Of a stretch of 64,000 nt of DNA, positions 10,901 through 23,200 are shown piece by piece; within the stretch, counting starts at the first letter, position 1, and each line of letters begins with the position of its first letter. Both the position numbers and the translations under genes were made by a program. This DNA comes from Torymus aiolomorphi (Eukaryota > Arthropoda > Insecta > Hymenoptera > Torymidae). The notes below the pieces were generated by a model. The model did no database searches and was not told the origin of the DNA. It worked only from the letters and a program-made list of their open reading frames with translations. The stretch spans positions 65,243,583 to 65,307,582 of the forward strand of contig CM070874.1 in NCBI GenBank assembly GCA_036365515.1. Reading direction: 5' to 3'.

Positions 10901-13900
10901 TAAAGCGCCTTTACCTTAATGGACGGCCGCTGAAACTTATAAGAAAGTGGGTCTCCAGCCGATGAGTGATTGTGGTAATAGTGGTTATTAAGTTTTCATC
11001 GTATAAAAAAATCTCTCTCTCTCTCCGTCAACGTATATACGTTGTTCACGGTCAAACTCGCAGTTTATTCACCTCTCTAACATAGGTACACATACACACG
11101 TACGCGCGCACGTTCTCCACGAGTTATACTCCCAAACTTACGCGAGCTTTTTACTACCCCACGCGCGGGCTGCCGCGGAATCGCTTAAAAGCCGAAACTA
11201 CTGCCGCTAGTAGGGAGGGCCATTTATCTCTGCGCACGCGCGCGCGCGCCGCGGGCTTTTATGAATGCGATATCTCGCCGTGGGGGGATATTAATGAGCT
11301 ATGAACGCCAACTTCGCCCTCCCCCGCCCGCTTAACGGTTCTCCACGTTTCTCCGCGGGCCGACGAGAGACGTGTCTTCGATTGCAGCCCGCCGTGAGCC
11401 AGGAGTGAACTTTTATTGACCCATTAATTAGGCCCCTCCCGTATTAGACGAATTTCGGCAGTTTGTTAAAGTCAAACGCGCGCCAGTTGGCGATTTATGA
11501 CACAGGAGAGACTGGAGTTTGATCGTTACTCACGCCTCGCGTGTCTCGTATAAGGTTATGCAAAATTATACGCGGATTCGAAAAATCTCGCGGTGGTGTA
11601 TATCTCCCGTCGCAATCAATCAATCGTCCAATCAGCGCTTCTCTCGTCTCACCTGTCACCGCAGCACTCTATGCAACGACTGTGCAGCAACAGTAACGTT
11701 GAAAAACCAACGTAGCTCGAGAATCCCATTCTCCTCGCTCGCTCTCACTGACCGCCATAAATTACGGCGCGTGTTTAGACGCAAATCGCACGTCCGACAG
11801 GTTGTGTACCGGCGCGTCGCGCCTCCGAGGCCTTGGGGATTTATTGGGCTGCAGGGTTATGTATATATATGTGTGTGGGTATAGGTATAGAACACGAGGT
11901 CGAAGAGAGAGAAAAATAGCGGGCTTCTGAGGGATAGCAGTCTCGGAGACTTTGAGGAAAAATCGACGCCGTTCGGAAAAGAGAGGGAGATGATTGCGGG
12001 TGCATTTTTTAAGGTCCCTGAAATATACCCGCTTCGTACCGCTGTATAGGGGAAAATGGTTGTCGGAATGTGCTCACATGAGCGAGCGAGCGGATGTTTG
12101 AATCTTTGGTGCGGTGGAAGAGGTGTGTTATTGTTTAGGGGAGGGAAAGAGAGAGAGAGAAGGAGAGGAAAGGGATTGTGGGTTATTCTGAGAGCGAGTG
12201 TAAGCAGGTTCTTGCTGGGTATTATAAGCGGTAGAGGAAAGTATATATAGAGGTATTGTAGGTGAATTTCGTATAATTTTGTCGATGGAATTCAGTTAGC
12301 GTCTGTTATGAAGCAGTTATACTTTTAAGCTGCGCTCGATTGTTCGCCTTTATTGTGCTTAATTAAACCACTTCATTATTTATGATATCTGTAATAGACG
12401 TCACAGTTGGTCTTGATTACAGTCGGTATATAATAATTACGGGTTGCTCCAATTTTCAACTTTAACTTTAGATCTTCATCGCAACACGAATATATATTCA
12501 CAACTCATCTGTGCTTCGAACAAGTTATTAAAAGCGAACAGAGCTACCGCTTTGATTCGCCCAAATTTATAGACGATTCAAACAAATCACACCTTCTTTT
12601 ACTTAACCATTTAATGAAGTAAACGCGCCACCTATATTATACAGCGCCCATAATCCGGACAAATGGCTTATCTCCATCCGTGAAAATTACACAATTACTC
12701 AACATTCCTTTACCCTTCTCCTCGTCTTGAAAATCCTCTTTCCATCCTGGCGGTACGAGAGAACGAGAGAGAGAGCGGGCGTATAATTCAAGTGGCGCGC
12801 TCGCTCGCGACAGAAACGCGATCGCGTTATCTAGCTTTTAAAAGGAGACCCGGGGGGAGAGAGCGAGAGAGCCTCGAGTGTATGCGCGCCGAGAAGGGAT
12901 AAAATAAAGGTGGAAAGAGTATATAGTGGGGAAAGAGAGAAAAAAAAACGCGTCAGCGTAATCCGACAAAGAGAGACGCCGGACGTGAATCATTCGGAAA
13001 GTCTCAGAGCGCGCGAAACCAAAGCAAAGCTAGCGCGCGGTTTTCTTTCTCTCTTTTTCCGCGCGCGCCTTCCCTCGCCGTCTTCTTTCTTTCTTTTTTT
13101 TTCTTTTTTCATATCAAGTGCCTACTTTTTACAGTTGCGCCCCCCCCCACAATAGTGTGTATACACAATGCCATTGTACGTCTCTCCGCGCGCGCGCGCG
13201 CGCGTCCCACTTGGGTGTGGAGAGAAGAAAAAAATACGCGAGGGCGGAAATGAGACAGGCCGAAACTTACACCTTTCTCCCTGCTGCTTTCGAGACTTGG
13301 CAGTTCTTTCGCTCGGTTCTCTCTTCCCCCCCGCTCGTTCGCTCGTCTCGTATTTAGGTCTCCGTCCTTTTGTGCTTAGGATTTCGCGAGACGCGCGGGT
13401 GTGTTGCGCTTTGTTTTTAACGTGCGTTGTGGGCGTGCGTGTGTGGAGAGGAGACGCGAAGGTTCGAGTGAACTTGAACCCCGCGAGGTTGGGGGATTCT
13501 GGCGCGCACGGCGGGAGTGAATTCGGGTTTGCGTTTTGTTTTTTTGTTTTTTATTTTCGTGTACGTCTGCGATGTTTTTGCTTTTGTTATCCCTCAGCGA
13601 GATCATCTGAGCTCGTATATGGGGGACTGGAATGGCCTTTGTTCTAGTTTCGGGATCGAGGTTATATGGCTAAACAAAGTGAGACATGTGGGGGCTTTTA
13701 GCTTTTTATTGGTAGATTGACGTTCTTCGTTGATTATTTTCTCTTATTTTTTGCAAAACGTTCAAAAAATTGAAAAACCTTGAAAAACTAAAAAAGAAAA
13801 TAACCAGGTCTCAAATTGAAGGTAAATTCATCTGCCAAACTAAACGCCGTCATCCTTCAGGTGTCAATAATCCCCGACAAAACCTGTCCACGAGAACTAA

Positions 13901-14096
13901 AGAAACTCTCAGCGACCATAACAACCCCATTAGACCCTCATCCTCTCAAACAATCGTCGACTCGTTTTTCCCCTCTCCCATAACTTTCCCTGTCGAAACT
14001 CAGCACCGCAGCCACCTCCGGAAATCCTAAAAGATAAAGACGGGAAAAGAAGGGGCGGGGGGAGTATACAAGGGAAAAGTCACACGCGGGTGTTAC

Positions 14097-14312
14097 CTCT
14101 CCGGCGTCCTTGCAGTCGCAGGTAAGCCGGCCGTAATGGTCGCAGGTACAGGGCGGCGAGTTACACCTGCCGTTGCCGTTCGCCCCGTCCACAACGCTAC
14201 TACTCGCCGGCGCGTTGTTGTTGGCGAGGGCTAACCTCGGCAGGCTCGACGACGTCCAGAAGAGGCCGAGGATCGCGCTGCCCAGCATCAGCCGCGTCGC
14301 GGCCATCGTCAT
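14097..14312 (-). CDS. first coding exon of the same LRR-like membrane protein (residues 1-72)
   Basis: The exon starts at ATG 14312 and ends at a strong donor (GGAGAG then GTAACA) after exactly 72 codons. It is therefore phase 0 and joins in frame to the exon beginning at 2776, giving 529 residues. Residues 1 to about 29 are a signal peptide (MTMAATRLML, hydrophobic core AILGLFW, small residues before NNN). A low-complexity Asn/Ala/Ser linker follows. Then comes a Cys-rich cap with C50, C55, C57, C65 and C67 (motif CNSPPCTC, CDC), like the N-terminal cap of LRR ectodomains. A second in-frame Met at codon 3 could also start translation. The exon lies inside a GC-rich island. No obvious acceptor is seen just upstream, so it probably also carries the 5' UTR. 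Confidence 0.82.
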
Positions 14313-14660
14313 CTCTCTGAGCGTCTCTCTTACTGAACGCTGATGTGGCTCATCTCTCCTCGCGTGGCACTTGCTTATTTACCTCTTTAACCGAGCACTC
14401 GCACTTTTCGGACACTCGGGATGCACTGGGTTGTGATTATACACTGCGCGAACAGCACTGCTACTCGCGCACACATCGTGTCTTGCACACACACACACGC
14501 GCGCGCTCGTGCGCCGCCTCCGGTGTAGATCACATGTCGCCGCCGCTCGCTACGTTCTGTAGAGCCGGAGACTTTACATTCTTCCCCTCGACTCGTCAGA
14601 CTCGGAAGTGGTTGCGGTCGACTCTATAATACACAAAAAGAAGGAAAGATCCTTTTACCC
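14313..14660 (-). promoter_or_regulatory. 5' leader and probable promoter region of the LRR-like gene
   Basis: Immediately upstream of ATG 14312 the minus strand carries a GC-rich leader with (GT)n/(CG)n (14485-14515) and no strong splice acceptor. A weak TATA-like ATTATAGAG lies near 14625-14633 and insect-initiator-like CAGT motifs lie between. The region is in a CpG-rich island, as expected for a promoter. The start site cannot be fixed from sequence. Confidence 0.35.
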
Positions 14661-17600
14661 ATCTCTTTTTTAAATACTTTACACTTATGTATACAGCGAA
14701 ACGTGAAAAATTATACCCTTCAAGCCGGCGTCGATCCGTCCAGCGCGAGGTACCGCGGCCGATTCTCTCTTGGCCTGTGCACAACACTCTCTTCGTCGGC
14801 GCTGCTCGCTGCTTCCCTCTCCTCTCGCGCAGCGGGCCGCCGAGAGCCGTCCGTCGTTTTCGCCGCGCGCGGACTGCTGCAGGCTGGCTGCTAGACGAAC
14901 TGTCATTGATCGACGCGCCACCGCCGCTGCCGCTGCTGCTGCACCACTGTCTGAAAATCCAAAAAAAATTGGTCGTTCTTCACGTACATGCTGGGCGAGA
15001 ATAGTCAATTGGGGTTGTCGAGTAATGCGGGGAGGTCCGATTGTTATTGTATTTCAGCTGTTGCATGAGGGGGGAGTTCATCGAATGGTTTGTGTATGTA
15101 TGAGAGGCGCGCGTATATGTGGGTCAATATGAAAGCGAAAATGACGAGCAAAGAAGTAGAATAATCCGAGAGAACCGGCGAAATCGAGCCAATTAGAACT
15201 GCATACGTGCGAACGCAAACAAAACTGCCCGAAAGAGAGAGAGGCACACACCTCGCGGGGTGCTATACACGTGTATATAGTTTTCCTCGCATAGACGCGC
15301 TTGAGTTTTTCGGCAACACGGATGTATACATACACACATACGCGAGCGATAAATTTTCCTCTCTACGAGGGCACTTGACCGCGCGCGCCTCGTCGGAGCT
15401 CCCGCTCGCAAAGCGAACAGATTTTTTCGCGCGCCACTTTTTCCTCGATCCACGCGTGTGTGTGCGCTTGTCGTTATTTTTTGCTCTCTCTCTTTTTCGG
15501 GATAACTTCCACTCCAAGTGATTCGCGCGCTCGACTATCGCGTTTAATCTGATGCCAGTGAACCGTGATTATTTCTCGCGTCTGTATGTACACACACACA
15601 CGCGCGCGCGCGCGCGGGTGTATATTTTTCTCTACGTGTGCGCGTGCGAGAGCAGTCGAAATAAAAGGGGAAAGCGGTGTGCAGTGAAGTTGCCGCGTGT
15701 GCGCTTCTTTTTTTCCTGCCCCCTGCATACAGTGCTTTTTCGTATATAACCTGGCCGCACGCGCGGTGTTTCAAAGGTTTTGCGCTTTTCATCCGCTTGT
15801 CTTGGATTAATGGGATTATGACCGTGTGTATAATATGTGTGTCGGTTCGCGGAAAAATTTGCTGCAAGTGTTTGCTGTGAATATATAAAGCTGCGCGGCT
15901 GTTTATAAAGAAAAGCACACACCGGCATCTGGTTTAAAATATGTCGCTTTAAATTAAAGCAGAGTGATTATAATAAACCGTAATTATCGAATCGTCATAT
16001 ATAAATGCATCTGTTCTATTAGTCATAAAATGAATTTATAATTCGCCCGCGTATATATATGTATAAATCTATTGTATGTGTCTATATGCGCGCTCACGTG
16101 AACGCCTGATACAATGAATAATAAACTAATTAATGTTCAAATTTGACGTCCGCGGAAATCAGCATAGGTAAACAAACAACACTGCAGAGTCAGGGCGCGT
16201 ACGGCCGTTTCGCTAAATCGGGTTAATGAAATAGTTAAACTTTCCTTGAACGAATGTGCATTCCATTAATCGCCATGAATAAATCAAATTCTCGATAAAT
16301 AGGCACACGTATTACCCGTAAAACTCACTTGGCCGCTACCGCATTATAAAATCAACTGCCGCGAGGAATTCGAATGTGGCGCGTTTTAACTACGCGCAGT
16401 GGGAGGGGACAAAAAAATCATCGGACGGCTTTTTACGAGCGCTGTACCCGTAAAGTCAACGAATGCGCGCGGGGTGACGGGAGACTGGCTATATACTGTA
16501 TACGTCATCGTCGTGTAAATGAAACGACTCGAGCACTTTTATTCGAGCCGCGCACACGCGCGCAAAGTTCGCGAGCAGCTCACGTGCTTGACTTACGAAC
16601 TGCGTAAACTAAATTCGATTCATGGAGGAGCGAGAGGAGTGTAGCGGAGAGAGTGAGGAAAGGTGTGTGGGAGTTGGAAAGATTTGCACTTTTTGGCGAG
16701 ACTTTGAGATAGTTTTTGAGTTCTTTATATAACTTTTGAAGATTAGTAAGATCGCGTGAATTTTTGATAAATAACGTTAACGCTGAATTTCCACCGTATT
16801 TTTAATTTTCGTGGGAGAATTACGGTTCTAACTTATTGAAAAAGCTTTCCGTTGTCTCGGGTAATGTACTCGTGAACTTTTTGTACTTTCAATTTCGAAC
16901 TTTGACAGTGTCACCAAAGTTGGCTACTCTATTTTAATTGTAAATTTTACACACAATTTATGTAAAATTTACTTTTCCAAGTCATTTGAGAAATTTGCGT
17001 AAATTTGCATCCCAAGATCCACACATTATTTACTCGCGCAAAACATATAACTAAACAAATCTCAACCACATATCCTCAAATAAAATTTAAAAGAAAAACA
17101 CCGAATACTTTCTTTGGTAACAATCAAATTTACCCAGCATCATCGCCCACGCGACCCCGAATACCAGTTCGCGAGAAAAAGAATTCTCCCCCCTCCCCCA
17201 TTCAAAACGAAGCGAACGTGCGCTGTGGCAAACTCGTCACGTCTGCTCCGCGGGATTTTACGACGGCAGGGCGGATACCCATACTCTCTCTCGCCTCTTC
17301 TTTTCAAAGCCAAGGCGAGTTTGAGTTTCGTATGACCGATTTGGGATTCCAGACACTCGCGCGCGGCGTTACGCGCTGGAAAAACAAACTTCATTTAAAT
17401 ATCTTACATCACCTGCACTTTGCGCTCGCGGGGTACCTGCGGTAGACAGAGAGAGTTTTCGCGAGGTAGTAGTGCGAGTCAAAGGTAAACACGAGGAAGA
17501 GGATTTTCGTGTCGACTTCTTTCGGTGCGGTTTCGTTTGATAATTGTTATTCGAAAATTACGAAAAGAATAAATATACGAGGGTTTCGGAAATTATGACT

Positions 17601-19960
17601 AATTCAAGCCCATAATTCGTGAAATAAATCGAAATCTTAACGGCATATTATTCATGAGAAGCCGTAACTCATCTACCAGCAGTTCAGCTTCTTCAGCGGC
17701 TATCTTTTCTCGTAAAACACCGACCCCTACCGTCATTCCTAAAAAAAAGAAAAGAAAAATAATCCACAAAAGAAGAGAACTCGACCGATTCGAATCACCC
17801 GATCAATACATTCCCATTCGATAACCTCGCACAACTTCTATATACATACGGTGGTAGCACAAAGACTCTCTCTCTCTCTCTCTCTCTCTCTCCTTAGGAA
17901 ATTTTAATAATTACAAAGTTGAAAGTTCGAAAGCCGCGCCACTCAGAACTTTGACATCGACGCGCGGACCTGCTCTCCTATACGACGACACGTATATATT
18001 ACAAACGCCGCACTGTTCCTCGTCTTACGTAACGCGGCTGCGGCGTGTGTATGAAACCGCGCCGTCAGTTTTCATTTCTCTAATAATCTCGCCGCACGCG
18101 CGTGCACGTAAAGTGCTCGAAAAATGAGAAAATCAATCGACGCGAAGATGCGCGCGCTCGCGTATGCCGATAATGAACGCAGGACAGCGCCTGTGTATAG
18201 TTTACGAGATGATTCGGCTTTTAAGTTTGCTTATATATAATGTATGTACAACCGAGAAAGGCGGCCGCGGTGAATCTAATTTGAATTTGTATTGCCTTTA
18301 CCGTAACGCGAGCGCGCATTCGAACGGAACTCCGAGTATTTCTAATACACAAGCGTCGGGTGAAAAGAGAGGCAAGCGGCTGGTAATGGATACGATAAAA
18401 GAGGATTAAAGATCGATTTTCCAAACTGGAAAATCCGGCGAGTTTAAATCTAATGTAGTATTGCATGTACAGCTCCCTCGGACTTCAGGCTCTATCCCTT
18501 CAACAACTCTATATTTTTCTATGCTCATGCCACCGACAAAATTAATCCCGCGCGCCGGAACAACATTAAGCTTACGTAACCGCGTAAAACTCGGCCTGCT
18601 GTACGGGGCATCTTCAAACCACATGCAAACGTGTATATACATGTATGTATAGTGAGTGCGCCGCTGCAGTTGCCGCTCGGGGCTCGTTAAGTTAATCAAG
18701 ATAGGCCGGGGCGCTCGCTCGTAAAACTTTCCGCGCCGGGGATTTAATTCCGCGGACGACTCCTCGTGTTGTTATACACGCGCCGACTATTTCGGGATCG
18801 TATAATATGCGCTTTTTGCTTATAGACGCTCGCGCGCGAGGATTTCGGCTAATGCGTGTGCCCTGATCGAAATCGCGCGGTATAATAAGTATATAAAGTC
18901 GCGGAGACGATGGTGGAGATGTAGGCGTGGTTGATGTAGGAGAGCGAGTGAGTGACTTTGAAATTTTCGCGTTTCTTGGCGCAAGCGATGACTGGGGGAG
19001 ATTAATTGAAAAACCTATAATCTAGATGGAATTACATAGTGTAGACGTACGCGGCGTGTGTAATTTTAGGACTAATCAAACAGTTCATCGATCATTATTA
19101 CATGGTGCTCGTAAATGAAAATTTATTTCGCCCAGAAACTATTCAATTAGATTATATGCGGCTGTGCGACTATACCTATAAAGTCAGAATCAAATTTCAA
19201 CAATCGATCTCCTAACGCTAAACTTACTACCGTCGACCATATATATATCTGTGTGTTCAAACTGCAGCCTTATAACCCGCTATTCGATCAATTAAATCAC
19301 ACTGTATCCGAGCCGATTGCTGCAACTCTGTATATATCTCGTTACACAAGTTGCCACTTTCAAGCCGCGGCGAGAGGTGTTGAAAATGAAATATCTTCGC
19401 GTGTCGCACGCGCACACCACTTGACGAAGACGAAACGCGAGTATATGTACGAAGCGAGATAAGGAAAAATTGAAATTGAACGATCGGGCGCGGCGGAGGA
19501 AAAATTTAATACAAAATGAAAGTCGCGTACCGGAGGATTATACACTGGCGCGCAGAGGGAGAGAGAGAGAGAGTAATTCGAACGGCTGTTCGTGCCAGAG
19601 TGAGAGAAAGAGGGAGAGATCGAGATAAGAGAGCTCGCGCGTATTGGGTTTCTTTGTATAATACGTGCGCAGCGCGCAGGCGCGGGCACGCTCGCGCGTG
19701 CTTTGTTTAACGTTTGCAATTCCATTTGCGTTCTCGGCACTTTTTAATTTGCGCGCGAGAGAGAAATGCCGTTGCTCATGCGTCGCGGGTCAAGAGTCTA
19801 AGGAGGTTATAGGACTTGCAGCAGTTGCTCGGTCTGTAAGGTGTTGAGCGGAGTGCGTTTTATTTTATCGATGTTTAGTATTGGGCGATTATATTGTTAT
19901 TGATACATTGATCGTATTATCTTAATTGCTTGGCTTGTTATTAATATAGAGACTTTCCTC
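14661..19960. other. non-coding stretch with CpG islands upstream of the LRR-like gene
   Basis: No credible coding exon was seen. It contains the right flank of the gene-start island (G+T-rich at 15001-15120), further islands centred near 15.5, 16.45, 17.35, 18.0, 18.75 and 19.5 kb, a (CG)n run at 15600-15616, a (TC)n tract at 17866-17892 and a (GA)n tract near 19558-19573. The open frames here are chance frames of GC-rich DNA. Confidence 0.6.
17866..17892. repeat. (CT)n microsatellite
   Basis: Uninterrupted CT dinucleotides, about 27 bp. Confidence 0.95.
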
Positions 19961-20205
19961 CCCTGGTAGAAATGCTAACCAACGGTTGGTGAACCGTTCG
20001 TCAATTATTTTTAAATTAAAAACGTCACACCATGATCGATTAGATTGCTGTTGTCGACGAAGAATAACTATTTATATTGTAGATGCTTTAATAGATAGTG
20101 ATAGTTTTAAATAGTTTTAATTAAATTTCGGTGTTAATCTTAAGTAGAAATGCTTCCATTTGATTAACATGTTAACCAACGAAGTTGGTCTATTTTCTAC
20201 CAGGG
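19961..20205. mobile_element. 245-bp MITE with CCCTGGTAGAAA terminal inverted repeats
   Basis: The left end reads CCCTGGTAGAAATGCTAACC and the right end, reverse-complemented, reads CCCTGGTAGAAAATAGACCA. Sub-terminal ACCAACGGTTGGT-type palindromes occur at both ends. The flanks are TC on both sides, consistent with a 2-bp target duplication but not proof. There is no coding capacity, so it is a non-autonomous element. It shares both ends, in the opposite orientation, with the element at 52232-53261. Confidence 0.85.
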
Positions 20206-23200
20206 TCGTCGCCGGGAAAATGCTGCATCTTATAAAATTTGATAAGCGTTTATTTATAATCATTTTCTTCTCTTTTCACTGCCAACGACTGATAATCGTC
20301 TCTTAATTCAGCCAAGGAAGCCATCTCATCTTCATCTCCAATCCTCTCTCTCTAGCGTTCCCGCAAAATCGAAACCACCGCCGATCAAAGGCATATACGC
20401 GCGCACACACACAAGTCTGTCTCAAGAGACTCGGTGGCCCAAATCCAAAACCGATTAAATCCCTCTCCCTCCCTCTCCTTCCTTCCTTCCTTCTTTTATC
20501 CTTCATCCTGCCGCTCTCTCCCCGCCCTACCACCGAAAAGTCCTCCGATCCGTTAAACGCGCGAGGCTCGCGGGCGCGCGGTAATCCCGCGGCCAAAGTG
20601 TTATCGACAGGTTCGATTGCGATGCCTCGGCGCGCGCGCGCGTCTTTGGAATCTCGCCGAGAATTTCGCGAAATTAAAACGGGAGCGCGCGCGCACGATC
20701 AGGAAAGGAGAGGAAGAAAAAGACCGATGCGACGTCGTGGTTTTGCTTTTTTCCGTCGCTTTGCGCCGCGGAGATAGTAGAGAGGGGAAAGAGGAAGGCT
20801 GATTAACCGTTTTGCCGATCCTCGAATTACGCGCCGCGTTAATGGATATACGAGAGCCTGCGGTATTCGATTCTAGCGCGAAACTTATATATCTGCGGAG
20901 GTTTTATGTATCAGTCTGTAAATAGAAATGGAGCGCAAAATTGGTGGGTTTATATCGGTTGAACTTTAATTTTCTTCAATTACGTGGAACCGCGTAAAGT
21001 TGAATTACTCAGCTGTCAATGTATATCGCCTGCCGCTATTTAAATGTAATTTTCAGTCTTAAATCAAAATAGAGAACGCGCGACCGTTTAAAGCCTAATT
21101 ATTAATAACTATATACGAGGAGACCGAAATATATGGCCGATAAAGTGGTAGATTGCTTCCTCGTGGTGCATCGTTAAACCGTAATAAGTTGCGGTATTTC
21201 ATGGTCTCGTTCTCTCTTCCTCTCTCGGCGTGTATTACAGTCCCCGCGTAGTATAAATAATAAGCTAGATTTTTCAACAATTTAATTCAGTCACGTATAC
21301 GCGAACCATCCCCGAGCTATTTATAGGAAATTACATAACACACTGTTGCCAGTCGCTAAAAAACAATTTCAGAACCGCGCTCGTAAATAACGCAGACGTT
21401 CTTCGCCGAGGACACTGTATAAATATCTCCTTCTGATAACACTCGTCCGACTTTTATCGCGCGGGTAATTTATATATTTTTCAGATTTATGTATGCTAAA
21501 GCGAATTATTATTTTTGCACTCGGAAACGAGCGCTGCTACTGCGCGCGCGGTAAAAAGTCTTATCGAAAAAGTTTTCGCCGCCGCCCCTGCGGTCTATAA
21601 TATCTGTTCAATATTAAAAAGGAACGTTTTTCAAGGTGTGCATGTATATATGCCCGCCGCCCGCCGGTGAATATTCACGTTCGGTGCTCGCGGCGGGCAT
21701 TTATCGCGGGACAGACGCGGCGCAGAAAAACATTTATCGAAGATGACTTTTCGACGCCGACGTGTGTTTATTATATATATATATATATATAGAAAGTCGT
21801 TCGATACTCGAGCAGAAAAACAACATAATCGCAGTCGCTTTGTCGCGGTGATAAAGTTTTTCGCTTGAGTTGATGTGAAGTATCGTCGAAGCAGCAGCTC
21901 GGTTATTAATTTGAAGTGTTTTATTAATTTATGACTGAAAAAAGCGTAAGTGCTGTACGTTTTGACGCTACTTCAATGATTCCTTGTTTAGTGTACTGCT
22001 CACTACTCGTGTAACGCTTTAAGCGCTAGTGTAATAATTTTAATTAAACCCGCCGTTTATAAATAGACTGCGACCTTGAAAAACATATCTTATTTTCCCA
22101 TTAACGAGTTAAAATTCAAAGAAAACACATTTCGCAGTCCTCGTTCATTCCAATTTACTAGAAATATCTCTTCCCTACATACATATATATACCTGCATAA
22201 GCAAACGGGCAATTTTACAAGTGGCATCGATCCCCTCTAATGCATACCCTCTTATCGGTCTCCTTCTCTCCCTCCTCTCGTCTGGTTATCTTCCTCGTCG
22301 CGCGCGAGCTTCTACCGTCTTATTTCACCCCTGTGCCAGGTCTCTTTATCTATTAGTTTTAGATTTTTCGCTCGATCGGTCCTTATCTCTCTCTCGAGAT
22401 AGAGAAACCGAGAGAGCTCCGGAATTTTCATGTTTACTGATGCGCTGTTTCGCGTTTAATTAGATTTTATCTCGGCGTTTCGGAATGTGGCTGTATATGC
22501 GCGCAGGAGCACGTAGCTAGCGCGCGCGAGTTCGTAACGAGTACTGGTTTTGCAAAGTATATTCTTTATGGCTTCGTTATCGTGGCTTTTTTCAATTTGG
22601 ACTCTCGGTGGGGCAGAGAGGGGCGAAAGAGAGAACGGTAAAATTGCGGGGACGACGACGAAGAAGTAGTAAAAAAAATGTAAGGCTTTTGTCAAATGAA
22701 AGAATGAATACGCATATACATTTTTCTTGTAGCTGGGTCACGTTCATGTTTCTTTTTTACGCTTTTCTTTCCTTGAATTTATTTTATTGCATAGATGTAT
22801 TCATTAGCCGTTATAAAGTAAGGTTTATCTTTTGGTTTCTTTTCCTCCTTTTTCTACCGCCGCCTCTATATGTGTTGCTGCTTATTTTCTTATCTTTGTT
22901 AGAAATTTTTACGGCTTCTCTGGCTTAAAAGAACCCAGCTGCAGTTTTCCGCAAATGCGTTTTGCAATGAAAGAACTTTTTAAAAAGTAACGTATATTCT
23001 AATGCGAAACACGAGATAAAGTAAAACGGCCAAAGCGCTAAACTTTAATTTTCTGGTAAATAAAAATTCCGCGAATTAAGGAGATTAGCTATAGAAGAAT
23101 TAATTCCTAAAAATTCTCACGGCAATGAAACAGCTACGTCCACCTTCCTATTTGCACGGCAAAGAAAGAAAGAAAGAAGGGAAATTCACGCCAGCCTGCG

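Larger units (their letters stand above)
2777..14096 (-). other. 11.3 kb intron of the LRR-like gene
   Basis: The intron is bounded by a GTAACA donor at 14096 and a polypyrimidine-CAG acceptor at 2777. I found no further coding exon in it. It contains a tRNA-like gene on the + strand (3974-4045), (TA)n, C17 and (GT)n tracts, and a series of CpG-rich islands with skew-switch centres near 3.4, 6.4, 7.26, 7.85, 8.7, 9.55, 10.75, 11.8 and 13.1 kb. AT-rich spacers lie between them (for example 5.65-6.05 kb and 12.3-12.65 kb). An extra exon cannot be excluded, but the phase 0/phase 0 join needs none. Confidence 0.75.
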
